Below are positions 1-7,625 of a stretch of DNA of 63,258 nucleotides, in pieces (the stretch's first letter is position 1; every line of letters starts with the position of its first letter). The DNA is taken from positions 1 to 63,258 of the forward strand of contig DAOUGD010000101.1 in assembly GCA_034429475.1 (NCBI GenBank), given 5' to 3'. The notes under the pieces were generated by a model. It was not told the DNA's origin. It was given only the letters and a program-made list of their open reading frames with translations, and made no database searches. The stretch is from JAKQHY01 sp034429475 (lineage in GTDB: Bacteria > Chloroflexota > Anaerolineae > B4-G1 > SLSP01). Made by a program: the position numbers and the translations under genes.

Positions 1-115
1 TTTCGTTGGCGGGCGCAGCCCGCCAACGAAAAAATACCTTCCTGAAAGCGGCTTTAGCCGCAAGGCCTGGCGTAGCGGTACAGCATCGCCATAATTTTCG
101 GATAGGTTCTTAGTG
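1..115. repeat. MITE-like palindromic repeat, copy 1 (right part)
   Basis: This is the right-hand part of an element whose full form is seen at 61424-61608. Starting inside the element, it holds the central hairpin (GGCGGGC facing GCCCGCC), the conserved arm hairpin GCGGC-TTTA-GCCGC, and at 93-115 the right terminal inverted repeat AATTTTCGGATAGGTTCTTAGTG. Against copy 2 the loops differ while the stems stay paired, which suggests selection on structure or recent spread of a palindromic element. The left end lies outside the window. No transposase is nearby, so it would be non-autonomous. Confidence 0.85.
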
Positions 116-182
116 TAGGACCGACGTGACATAGCCGCACAACTGGGCCTGTCCGCAACTTGGGCGACACCTACAAGAGAGA

Positions 183-1031
183 ATGGGCAAAAACTTGACT
201 GAAACCACATCAATCACATTGGCCGATACCGGCCTGGGCACCACTTATGAGCGGTGGGCGCTCAATCGTGTGTTGCAGCATATCCAAAAAGCATGTCATA
301 TCCAATCGGTCCTGGAAGGCCCGGGGGATGGTATGACGGGGATTGCGGGGATCAATTCGATCGTATTGGGCCGTCAGGGAATCCACGTAACGCTGCATTT
401 GACCGATTCAGCTCAGGCGGCCTATGCCGAAAGGGTGTGGAAAATCCACGCGCCGCAAGCATCTCTCGAAATTTTAACTACCCCCAATATTCGCTTTCCT
501 GACCGGTCGTATGACCTAGTGTGGAATTTCAACGTCTTGCCTCGCGCCGCGGATCCTGAGGCGCTGCTCGCCGAAATGGCTCGCGTCAGCCGGCGTTACG
601 TGTTTTTTTGTATGCCCAATGCCGGTAATTACTCGTTTTGGCTCCACCGCTTACAGCATAGGGTTGCTCATCACCCTTGGGATCATGGGGATATTATCTG
701 GATGCGACCGGCTGTGTGGCTGGGGTTGCTGGCAGGTAAGGGGTTGCGTCTCTGCGAGTTCTTCTATCTGGATTGCCCCTGGTGGCCTGACATCGTAGAC
801 CCGGCTCAATTGATAATGGATTTTTTGCCTTTTCTTAAGCGTGCGCCGCAGAAAGCCAAACCTGAGAATCGTATGAAGTGGGAACCGGAAACACTCCCTT
901 ACTACGACTCAAAACGCTATCCTGAAGTTCACCAGAAGCTGCGGCGCCTGGCGTTTTTCGAGAATAGCCCATGGCCATTTCTTAAGCGTTTGTTTGGTCA
1001 TCACATTGGAATTCTGGCGGAAAAGCTATGA
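183..1031 (+). CDS. SAM-dependent methyltransferase-like protein (class I fold)
   Basis: This 282-residue protein starts at an ATG just after AAGAGAG, a reasonable ribosome site. A glycine-rich stretch VLEGPGDGMTGI near residues 43-54 fits motif I of class I SAM methyltransferases. DLVWNFNVLP near residues 111-120 fits motif IV and the strand after it. The second half (YSFWLHRLQHRVAHHPW onward) is not one I recognise. The acidic end of the SAM-ribose strand is poorly conserved, so the activity could be altered. It overlaps the next gene, a radical SAM enzyme, by four bases and is probably the first gene of the operon after the repeat at 1-115. The substrate is unknown; a glycan or lipid intermediate is inferred from context only. 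Confidence 0.6.
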   Translation: MGKNLTETTSITLADTGLGTTYERWALNRVLQHIQKACHIQSVLEGPGDGMTGIAGINSIVLGRQGIHVTLHLTDSAQAAYAERVWKIHAPQASLEILTTPNIRFPDRSYDLVWNFNVLPRAADPEALLAEMARVSRRYVFFCMPNAGNYSFWLHRLQHRVAHHPWDHGDIIWMRPAVWLGLLAGKGLRLCEFFYLDCPWWPDIVDPAQLIMDFLPFLKRAPQKAKPENRMKWEPETLPYYDSKRYPEVHQKLRRLAFFENSPWPFLKRLFGHHIGILAEKL

Positions 1032-2113
1032 ACTCAATGCTCGGTGTGCTCGCCCGCATCCCATTTTTCAAACTGTATCGCCGGTTCAATTGGCCCAGAA
1101 TATTGCCGGTGAATCTTACCCTGACCCCATCGCCGCGTTGTAACTCACGTTGCCTTACCTGTAATATTTGGAAAAAGCGTGAAACTGAACTGACGTTGGA
1201 CGAGTGGGAGAAAGTGCTCCAATCTTTAGGCAAAGCGCCTTATTGGTTCACGATCAGCGGCGGTGAACCATTCTTGAACAGTTTGACCGTCGAGTTGGCG
1301 CAGATGGCCTATCGGGTCTGTCGTCCGGGCATCATCAACATTCCTACGAATGCTATTCTTGACATCATTCCCGAACGGGTGGCGCGGATTGCCGAAAGTT
1401 GCCGCAAGGCGCAGATCATTATTAATCTTTCGCTGGATGGCCTCGGCGAAAAACATGATCGAATTCGCGGCGTGCCGGGTAATTTCAAGAAATTTGAGCA
1501 CACCCTCAAGGCGCTGCTCGAACTACGTCAAGATTTGCCGAACCTGGCAATTGGCATTCATACGGTGGTTTCCGTGTTCAACGTTGGTGATTTGGGCGAA
1601 GTGACCGCATACGCCGATGCGTCGGGAGCGGATCAGTTCATCACAGAGATCGCTGAATCCCGTGTAGAACTCGACACCATCGGGTTGCCGATCACGCCTG
1701 CGCCGGAAGTCTACGCGGAGGCCATTGATCGCTTGATAGGTCATGTCAAGCGCTGTCACTATCGGGGAATAGCCCGTATTTCGGAGGCATTCCGGATCGA
1801 ATACTATCAGTTGGTCAAACGAATTCTCAACGAGCAAAAGCAGGTCATGCCTTGCTACGCCGGTTGGGCGAGCGCCCAAATTTACGCCGACGGTACGGTG
1901 TGGCCTTGTTGCGTTCGCGCTGATAATCTCGGCAACCTGAGAGAGGTCAATTATGATTTCTCGGCGATTTGGTTTGGCAAGAAGGCCGAGGCGGTACGCC
2001 GCAGCATTGCGGCTAAAGAGTGTTATTGTCCACTGGCCAATGCTTCTTACACTAACTTGCTCCATGACATTCCCACATTGGCGCGAGTGGCGACGAAAGT
2101 CATGTTGCCATGA
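1028..2113 (+). CDS. Radical SAM protein with SPASM-like C-terminus
   Basis: The cluster motif CNSRCLTC places C38, C42 and C45 in the CxxxCxxC pattern that binds the radical-SAM 4Fe-4S cluster. FTISGGEPFL follows, the usual GGE SAM-binding motif. Towards the C-terminus CYAGWASAQIYADGTVWPCC and a later CYCPL supply cysteines typical of SPASM or twitch auxiliary-cluster domains. Length (361 residues) is normal for the family. The ATG at 1028 overlaps the methyltransferase stop in ATGA. No peptide precursor gene is visible nearby, so modification of a sugar or lipid is as likely as peptide maturation. The exact reaction cannot be read from sequence. Confidence 0.88.
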   Translation: MNSMLGVLARIPFFKLYRRFNWPRILPVNLTLTPSPRCNSRCLTCNIWKKRETELTLDEWEKVLQSLGKAPYWFTISGGEPFLNSLTVELAQMAYRVCRPGIINIPTNAILDIIPERVARIAESCRKAQIIINLSLDGLGEKHDRIRGVPGNFKKFEHTLKALLELRQDLPNLAIGIHTVVSVFNVGDLGEVTAYADASGADQFITEIAESRVELDTIGLPITPAPEVYAEAIDRLIGHVKRCHYRGIARISEAFRIEYYQLVKRILNEQKQVMPCYAGWASAQIYADGTVWPCCVRADNLGNLREVNYDFSAIWFGKKAEAVRRSIAAKECYCPLANASYTNLLHDIPTLARVATKVMLP

Positions 2114-2135
2114 CCGAGCCTGCATAGGATAAGAC

Positions 2136-3125
2136 ATGTTCACGACGAACGACCTTTCTGTAGTCATTCCTTGTTATGACAGCAAGCAAACCATCTTAGC
2201 CTGTCTGGAGTCGCTCTATCGTCAGGATGAAGCGCCCGGAGAGGTAATTCTGGTGGATTCGTCGGAAGACAATACGCTGGAAGTCGCGCGGCGCCATTAT
2301 CCGGAGTTGCGCTGGTTCCATTTTCCCCATCGCGCCTTCCCTGGGCCGGCGCGCAACAAAGGTGTCGAAATTGCTAAAGGTGAAATCATCGCCTTCATTG
2401 ATGCTGATTGCATTGCCGCCCCCGATTGGACGGCCCGCATCGCAGCGCAGCATACCGCCGGCCATCAGATTGTGGGGGGGGCGGTCGAATTGGGCAACCC
2501 CTATAACTCGCTGGCCTGGGCCGGGCATTTGATGGAATTCCGGGAGTTCTTGCCCACCGGCTCATCTCATCCGGTCATGCATGTGCCGACCTGTAATATT
2601 TCTTATCGGAGAAATTTGATTGAACGCTATGGGGGCTTCCCCAACGCTTACTATCCACAGGAAGACTTGTTGTTTAACTATCTCCTATACCGTAACGGCT
2701 TTGCGGTATGGTTTGATCCTGCGATCCGCGTGAAGCACTTTTGCCGGGATAGTCTGATAGGCTATCTTTCACATCAACACCGCATCGGACGGGTGACGCG
2801 CGTAACGTTGTCTCGTACTCAAATGCAAGGATCTGCCATTGCGCATCGTCCATGGTTGGCCTGGCTTTCGGCGCCTTTTCTGGGCATATTCAAATATCTG
2901 CGTACCCTCACGGCTTTCTTCGGTTTTGCGCGGTGGGAGGCGCTAAAAAGCCCTGGTCTGCTATTGATATTGTTGCTCGGTTCAATCTGGTGGGCGCGTG
3001 GTTTTGCGGCCGGGGCGCGCACCGGTTTGAGCGGTATTCGTGGCGTGATTGACCCCGAAGAGAACATCTTTATCCTGTTGAACCAATGCGCGAAAGGCCA
3101 GTTGGGCGAGGGATTGGGGAATTAA
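2136..3125 (+). CDS. Glycosyltransferase family 2
   Basis: The N-terminal GT-A domain begins LSVVIPCYDSKQTI and carries the metal/nucleotide-sugar motif DAD at residues 89-91 (FIDADC). The acceptor-side acidic motif is PQEDLLFNYLL. After about residue 225 come hydrophobic stretches (WLAWLSAPFLGIFKYL and SPGLLLILLLGSIWWARG) that suggest membrane association. It transfers a sugar from an activated donor, probably onto a lipid-linked glycan at the cytoplasmic face. It lies 22 bases after the radical SAM gene with AGGAT upstream of the ATG. Donor and acceptor cannot be deduced. Confidence 0.9.
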   Translation: MFTTNDLSVVIPCYDSKQTILACLESLYRQDEAPGEVILVDSSEDNTLEVARRHYPELRWFHFPHRAFPGPARNKGVEIAKGEIIAFIDADCIAAPDWTARIAAQHTAGHQIVGGAVELGNPYNSLAWAGHLMEFREFLPTGSSHPVMHVPTCNISYRRNLIERYGGFPNAYYPQEDLLFNYLLYRNGFAVWFDPAIRVKHFCRDSLIGYLSHQHRIGRVTRVTLSRTQMQGSAIAHRPWLAWLSAPFLGIFKYLRTLTAFFGFARWEALKSPGLLLILLLGSIWWARGFAAGARTGLSGIRGVIDPEENIFILLNQCAKGQLGEGLGN

Positions 3126-3174
3126 CCCTGTCAGATATGGGCAAGAACAGTTTTCACTTGCGAAGGAGGTAGCT

Positions 3175-4017
3175 ATGACCCAATGTAACCATCCGTTGAT
3201 TGTGCTTCCAACCTATAACGAAGCGGACAATTTGTCTCCTCTCATCCACGCTGTCCTGGTGCAGAATATCCCTCTCGATATCCTGATCGTTGACGATAAT
3301 TCGCCTGACGGTACAGGTCTCATTGCGGATGACCTGAGCCGCGCGTATCCTAATGTCCACGTACTCCACCGTCCTGCCAAAGAGGGGTTGGGGCCGGCCT
3401 ACATTGCCGGGTTTAAGTGGGCCTTGGCCGGCAACTACGATTGTGTTTTTGAGATGGATTGTGATTTTTCGCACGATCCACTTGACCTGCCCCGCTTCCT
3501 GGTGGCGATCCAGGACGCCGACCTCGTCATTGGCTCGCGTTACGTGAAGGGGGGCAGCACTCCCGATTGGGGGCTGAACCGGCGTTTTATCAGCGTGGGG
3601 GGAAACTTGATCTCGCGCCTGCTCTTGCGGCTCAAAACCCACGACTGCACGGGCGGTTACCGTTGTTATCGGCGTGAGCTACTCCGGCGTATCCCGTGGG
3701 ATATGATCTCGGCTCATGGCTATGGCTTCCAGGTCGGCGCTGTCTACTACACCGAGCGGCTGGGGGCCAGGGTGAAGGAATTCCCCATCAAGTTTTGGGA
3801 TCGACAGGTGGGCCGTTCGAAGATGTCAACCGCCATCGTGCGTGAGGCGTTGAAGTATGTGTTGTGTTTGGCGGTCTTCGGCAGTGACTTGCATAGGAAG
3901 TCTGGCGTAGCTTTAACCTCGACGACTTCCAACCCCACCGGGCTGGAAGTCGCCTCTGGCTTTGACGTCCCGGCGATTCCAGCCCTCCATGCTGTGCAGA
4001 GAAATGCGCCGCGATGA
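3175..4017 (+). CDS. Dolichol-phosphate-mannose-synthase-like GT2
   Basis: The protein begins PLIVLPTYNEADNL and has IVDDNSPDGTG (near 38-48) and the DxD motif EMDCDFSHDP at D95/D97, the signature of polyprenyl-phosphate sugar (Dpm1-type) synthases. FPIKFWDRQVGRSKMS is the conserved C-terminal region. Such enzymes load a sugar onto a polyprenyl phosphate, which would feed the GT39-like enzymes at 9009 and 11769. AAGGAGG sits just before the ATG. The last roughly 40 residues (from about 240) do not match the family. They are encoded by DNA containing a perfect 9-bp inverted repeat at 3923-3952, so the tail may be a repeat insertion. The stop overlaps the next start in ATGA. Confidence 0.87.
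   Translation: MTQCNHPLIVLPTYNEADNLSPLIHAVLVQNIPLDILIVDDNSPDGTGLIADDLSRAYPNVHVLHRPAKEGLGPAYIAGFKWALAGNYDCVFEMDCDFSHDPLDLPRFLVAIQDADLVIGSRYVKGGSTPDWGLNRRFISVGGNLISRLLLRLKTHDCTGGYRCYRRELLRRIPWDMISAHGYGFQVGAVYYTERLGARVKEFPIKFWDRQVGRSKMSTAIVREALKYVLCLAVFGSDLHRKSGVALTSTTSNPTGLEVASGFDVPAIPALHAVQRNAPR
3923..3952. repeat. Small palindrome inside the Dpm1-like gene tail
   Basis: CGACTTCCA at 3923-3931 is perfectly complementary to TGGAAGTCG at 3944-3952, with a 12-base loop rich in C and G. It encodes part of the atypical C-terminal tail of the glycosyltransferase. The arrangement resembles a short repetitive palindrome that entered the 3' end of the gene without breaking the frame. Confidence 0.55.
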
Positions 4018-5036
4018 GATCGTGGCCGAGGCCTTCGTCGCCACGACTGCGAATACTGGTCAGCGGCGCCACCGGTTTCATCGGCGAGTACCTGGCATGT
4101 CACCTGGCCGTCCAAGGGCATCAGGTGCGGGCGCTGGTGCGTCGCGACGCGCCGAAATTGACCGAGCGCGGTGTGACGTTAATTCGGGGGGATGTTAACA
4201 ATACCCAGGCGTTGCGCCTTGCGTTGCAGGGTGTTGATGCCGTTTTCCACCTGGCGGCAGTGCGGGATGTGTGGGGTACGCCGGAGAGGGTTTATCGGCA
4301 GGTTAACGTTGAGGGAACGCGTGGCCTGCTTGAGGCCGCGCTAGAAGCCGGCGTGCAGCGATTTGTTTACTGTAGCTCGGTCGGTGTGGCGCGCTATCCG
4401 GGCAACTTGGCCGCCGACGAGACGCTGCCCTATTCAAAACCGACCAGTCAGGTATTCTACCATCGCACCAAGACTCAGGCAGAGCAGATAGTGCTCGACG
4501 CGCAAGCCGTCGTAGTGCGTCCGGTCATCACCTACGGGCCGGGAGACGAGAACGGCTTCTTGACTCGTCTGATCACATTGTTGCGCCAAGGGCAATTTAT
4601 AGGGATAGGAAACGGACGCAACCACGTGGATCTGGTCTATGTGGATGACCTGATTGCCGGGATGTGGGCGGCTCTGGAAAGGGGTGTCGCCGGACAGGTT
4701 TACATTCTCTCCGGCCCGGCGCCGATTCAGGTGCGAGCACTGCTGGATGAAATCTGTAAGTTGTTGGGACGGAAACCGCCGCAGGTGTACATTCCGACGC
4801 CCATCGCGCTGCTGGCCGGGTGGGGGATGGAGATGTTTTGGAAGGGGATACTCAGTCCGCTGGGACTGAGTACCCACGCTCCTTTCATCACGCGCGACAA
4901 GGTGGCTACGTTGACAGTGGATCGCGGCTTCAGCCACAAGCGCGCCGGTCTGGAGCTAGGGTATCAGCCACAAATCGGTTATAGCGAAGGATTGCGGCGC
5001 ACCCTGGATTGGATTTTGGGGAAGAAAAAATCATGA
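4014..5036 (+). CDS. NAD-dependent epimerase/dehydratase (extended SDR)
   Basis: The Rossmann motif GATGFIGEY near residue 18 is the GxxGxxG dinucleotide site. DAVFHLAAV and the active-site set CSSVGVARY followed by YHRTK (YxxxK) identify an extended short-chain dehydrogenase/reductase. RPVITYGPGDENG and HVDLVYVDDLIAGM are the usual substrate-side motifs. The sequence recalls sugar epimerases and the 3-beta-hydroxysteroid/hopanoid-associated branch, so the substrate could be a nucleotide sugar or an isoprenoid-linked alcohol. Its 340 residues are typical. It is coupled to both neighbours by ATGA overlaps. Confidence 0.88.
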   Translation: MRSWPRPSSPRLRILVSGATGFIGEYLACHLAVQGHQVRALVRRDAPKLTERGVTLIRGDVNNTQALRLALQGVDAVFHLAAVRDVWGTPERVYRQVNVEGTRGLLEAALEAGVQRFVYCSSVGVARYPGNLAADETLPYSKPTSQVFYHRTKTQAEQIVLDAQAVVVRPVITYGPGDENGFLTRLITLLRQGQFIGIGNGRNHVDLVYVDDLIAGMWAALERGVAGQVYILSGPAPIQVRALLDEICKLLGRKPPQVYIPTPIALLAGWGMEMFWKGILSPLGLSTHAPFITRDKVATLTVDRGFSHKRAGLELGYQPQIGYSEGLRRTLDWILGKKKS

Positions 5037-6187
5037 AGCAGACTGAAGATGGCGCTACTCAAATCACGGTCACGCTCCACGGCGTGCGGCTGACGCTGCG
5101 CTCTGAGCAGCGCGATTTTATTGCCTTTGCTCGCGCCTATCTGGCGTCGCTGGTGGACAATGTCACCCCACCGGAGGATGAGGCTACATCCCATATCCAT
5201 GTCCAGCTTACATGGGATACTCATCCCCCGGCATGGGTGCTCAGTGGATCATCTGACGGCATGGAACAGTTAGGCCGTCGCCTAGAGGCTGGGCCAGGGC
5301 AACTCCGATTTACCGAGATCTGGCAGTTGCCGGGATTGGCGTTGAACGTGACGTGGCGCGATGGCTCGTCAGCTCTCACCACGGGAGAAATGTTAACCAT
5401 TCAAGCTGCGTACACGTGGTCATCATGGCGAGCGCGATGGCTGACGTCGTGGTTGCCGGCTGCGCGGGAACGACTCTTTCTGGGGTTGATCTATTACCTG
5501 ATCTACTTTCCATGGGCGTGGTGGTTGGAACGGGAGCGGGGGTGGACGCTGCTACACGCCGCCGCAGTGACGGCGCCGGCCGGATCGGGGTCATGGGGGC
5601 CACAGAACGGCGTACTTTTTAGCGGGTTGCCGGGCTGCGGCAAGTCCACCACGACATTGGCCTTTCTGAACCAGCCGGAGTGGCAAATTGTGTCGGATAA
5701 CCTCCTGTTCACCGATGGTCAGCGGGTTTTTGCCTGTGTTGAACCGATTCACGTGGATGAGAGGACGCGCGCGCTTGTCGGCGACGCAGGGGATTTAAGC
5801 GCACGCGTGCGCCCGACCGGACGAGACTTTTCTCATGGCAGGCAGGATTACGAAGTGCTTGCGACGGCGCGCGCGCTATCCACCATTCCGCGCGCGGTGG
5901 GATTCCTCCATGTGGGCCGCGCGCTGGCGATCCGTCGTCTTGATCCGGGCGACAGCGCACGGCGGCTGTTGGCGAACGACCCCCTGGCCAAAGAGTGGTC
6001 GGCTTATCAGGAGAGCGCGGCCGCAATGCATCAGGTTTGGCCTGCCGTCGGCGACTATGAACGGCGACGGGCGAATTTATGGGCATTGGCGCAGTCTGCG
6101 CCGTGTTACGAGGTAACCATAGCTCACGATGAGAACGTGAGTCGCGCGGTTTCCACTATCCTTCAGACCATAGAGGCTGACCTTTGA
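5033..6187 (+). CDS. HprK-like P-loop kinase
   Basis: I chose the ATG at 5033, which overlaps the upstream stop as ATGA. This gives 384 residues. A P-loop GLPGCGKST lies near 198-206 with K204, directly after LLHAAAVTA and GVLFSG, the layout of the HPr kinase/phosphorylase and PEP-carboxykinase-like fold. IVSDNLLFTDG downstream corresponds to the Asp-bearing strand, and the HVDERTRAL region is basic and acidic. The N-terminal 150 residues are not recognisable. HprK-like proteins outside sugar-catabolite control occur in natural-product and surface-glycan loci with mostly unknown targets. No HPr protein is visible here. Its stop overlaps the TTG start of an RtcB-like gene in TTGA, so the two proteins are probably made in a fixed ratio. 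Confidence 0.72.
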   Translation: MKQTEDGATQITVTLHGVRLTLRSEQRDFIAFARAYLASLVDNVTPPEDEATSHIHVQLTWDTHPPAWVLSGSSDGMEQLGRRLEAGPGQLRFTEIWQLPGLALNVTWRDGSSALTTGEMLTIQAAYTWSSWRARWLTSWLPAARERLFLGLIYYLIYFPWAWWLERERGWTLLHAAAVTAPAGSGSWGPQNGVLFSGLPGCGKSTTTLAFLNQPEWQIVSDNLLFTDGQRVFACVEPIHVDERTRALVGDAGDLSARVRPTGRDFSHGRQDYEVLATARALSTIPRAVGFLHVGRALAIRRLDPGDSARRLLANDPLAKEWSAYQESAAAMHQVWPAVGDYERRRANLWALAQSAPCYEVTIAHDENVSRAVSTILQTIEADL

Positions 6188-7617
6188 ACGCGAACAGCCG
6201 CGAGACGCCGAATTCTACGGTGTTCGTTCTGGCCCCGCCGGGACTGCCGCCGAACCCTGTGGCGATGCAGACATTGGAACGGCTCGGGCAATCGGGCATG
6301 CTGGCTATCCCGCCGGTGGCGCTGCCGGATTTGCACGTCAAACCGCGTTTGGAGACGCCATCCAGCACGGCGACGGCAACGCGGGATACCCTGGTGCTGG
6401 GCCTGACCAGCCCATCGCCCAACTGCGGCATGGCGTTGGCCCGCACGGCGCTGACTGTGGACGATCTGAATCCTGCATCAGTAGACGCGCTGTTCGGTGG
6501 GCTGGCGCAACGCCTGACGTTGGGGGTGCGCCCATCGCCGGCGCTCACTCTGACCGAGATGCTGGATGTGCTGCGGCGCGGCGCGGCGGCCGCCGTCGAG
6601 CGGTATGGATTGGATCCCGTCACGCCACGGTATATGGATCAAGCGGGAAATGCCCTGTCGCCAGAGATGGATACTGCCTCTGTGCCGCGGGCTATCCCCT
6701 CGGCGCTGATAGAGATCGGCCGGCGGGAATTTGGGCAAGTGGGACGCGGGAATCATTTTTTAGAACTGCAAGTGATCGAGAAAATCTGTGACGCGGGCGT
6801 CGCGCGCGCGTGGGGATTGGCAGAGGGCCAGGTCGTCGTGATGTTTCACGCCGATTCCGGCCATCTGGGCGCTTTTGTGGGCCGGCTCTATGCCCACCGG
6901 TGGAAAAACAGTTGGCGGGGCCGGTTGTACGAGTGGCGAGTCAAGTTGCCCTTCCAACTGACAGTGGGACGCCCCGGTCGCCTCTGGCAACGAATCATCT
7001 ATCATCTGCTTCCGCGCCGTTGGGCGCCTATCCCGGCGGATTCGGAAGAGGGGCAACGGGCGCTGTTGGCGCTCCAGGCCGCGGCAAACTATGCCTACGC
7101 CAACCGGATCGCTGTGTTGGCGGCGCTGCGGGAGGGTATGCAGGCGGCATGGGGTATCCATTGCGCGCCGCCGGCGCTGCTCTGGGATGCGCCGCACAAC
7201 GGCATCCGCCGCGAGCTGCTGGAACCTGACGGACAAGCGTTGTGGGTGCATCGTCACAACGCGGCCCGGGTAGCGCCGCCCGCTGCTCTACCGGCCGACA
7301 GCCCCTACCGGGGAATCGGTCAGCCGGTGCTCATGCCGGGCACAGAACGGATCGCGTCGTATCTGTGTGTAGGGGGGGCGGGCGCCGTGGCCTCTCTCTA
7401 TTCGGCGAATCATGGGGCAGGGCGATTGGCGATGCTGATGGGCAAGCCGCTGCCCGACGCCGCGACGACGCGCGTCTATGGCTACGATGGTCAGCCGCCT
7501 GTTGAGCGCCCGCATCTCTCGGCTGAGGGGGTGACAGCAGCGGTGGCGGTTCTGGCCGCCGCCGATCTCGCGCGCCCGGTGGCCCGGTTGCGCCCGGTAG
7601 CGGTGTTGAAAGGGTAG
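6184..7617 (+). CDS. Divergent RtcB-family protein (RNA-ligase-like)
   Basis: This 477-residue protein starts with TTG at 6184, overlapping the kinase stop. It retains the RtcB landmarks in order: NCGM (C81), GRGNHFLE (H191), FHADSGHLG (H222), NYAYANR (302-308), DAPHN (H338), VHRHNAARV, and SANHGAGR with H410, the position of the guanylylated histidine in RtcB. RtcB joins RNA 2',3'-cyclic phosphate or 3'-phosphate ends to 5'-OH using GTP and Mn. The aspartate three residues before the metal cysteine in canonical RtcB is replaced (S78), and SR of the GSRG loop is GH here, so metal or RNA handling may differ. Archease is absent. Presence inside a glycan operon is unusual. I am confident of the family, not of RNA ligation. 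Confidence 0.85.
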   Translation: MNANSRETPNSTVFVLAPPGLPPNPVAMQTLERLGQSGMLAIPPVALPDLHVKPRLETPSSTATATRDTLVLGLTSPSPNCGMALARTALTVDDLNPASVDALFGGLAQRLTLGVRPSPALTLTEMLDVLRRGAAAAVERYGLDPVTPRYMDQAGNALSPEMDTASVPRAIPSALIEIGRREFGQVGRGNHFLELQVIEKICDAGVARAWGLAEGQVVVMFHADSGHLGAFVGRLYAHRWKNSWRGRLYEWRVKLPFQLTVGRPGRLWQRIIYHLLPRRWAPIPADSEEGQRALLALQAAANYAYANRIAVLAALREGMQAAWGIHCAPPALLWDAPHNGIRRELLEPDGQALWVHRHNAARVAPPAALPADSPYRGIGQPVLMPGTERIASYLCVGGAGAVASLYSANHGAGRLAMLMGKPLPDAATTRVYGYDGQPPVERPHLSAEGVTAAVAVLAAADLARPVARLRPVAVLKG

Positions 7618-7625
7618 GGGCCGGT

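Noticed and set aside
1..115. Repeat read as an ordinary rho-independent terminator
   Set aside because: There is no T-tract after the central stem, and the 23-bp terminal inverted repeats plus nested hairpins in three copies fit a mobile palindromic element better, although it could still stop transcription.
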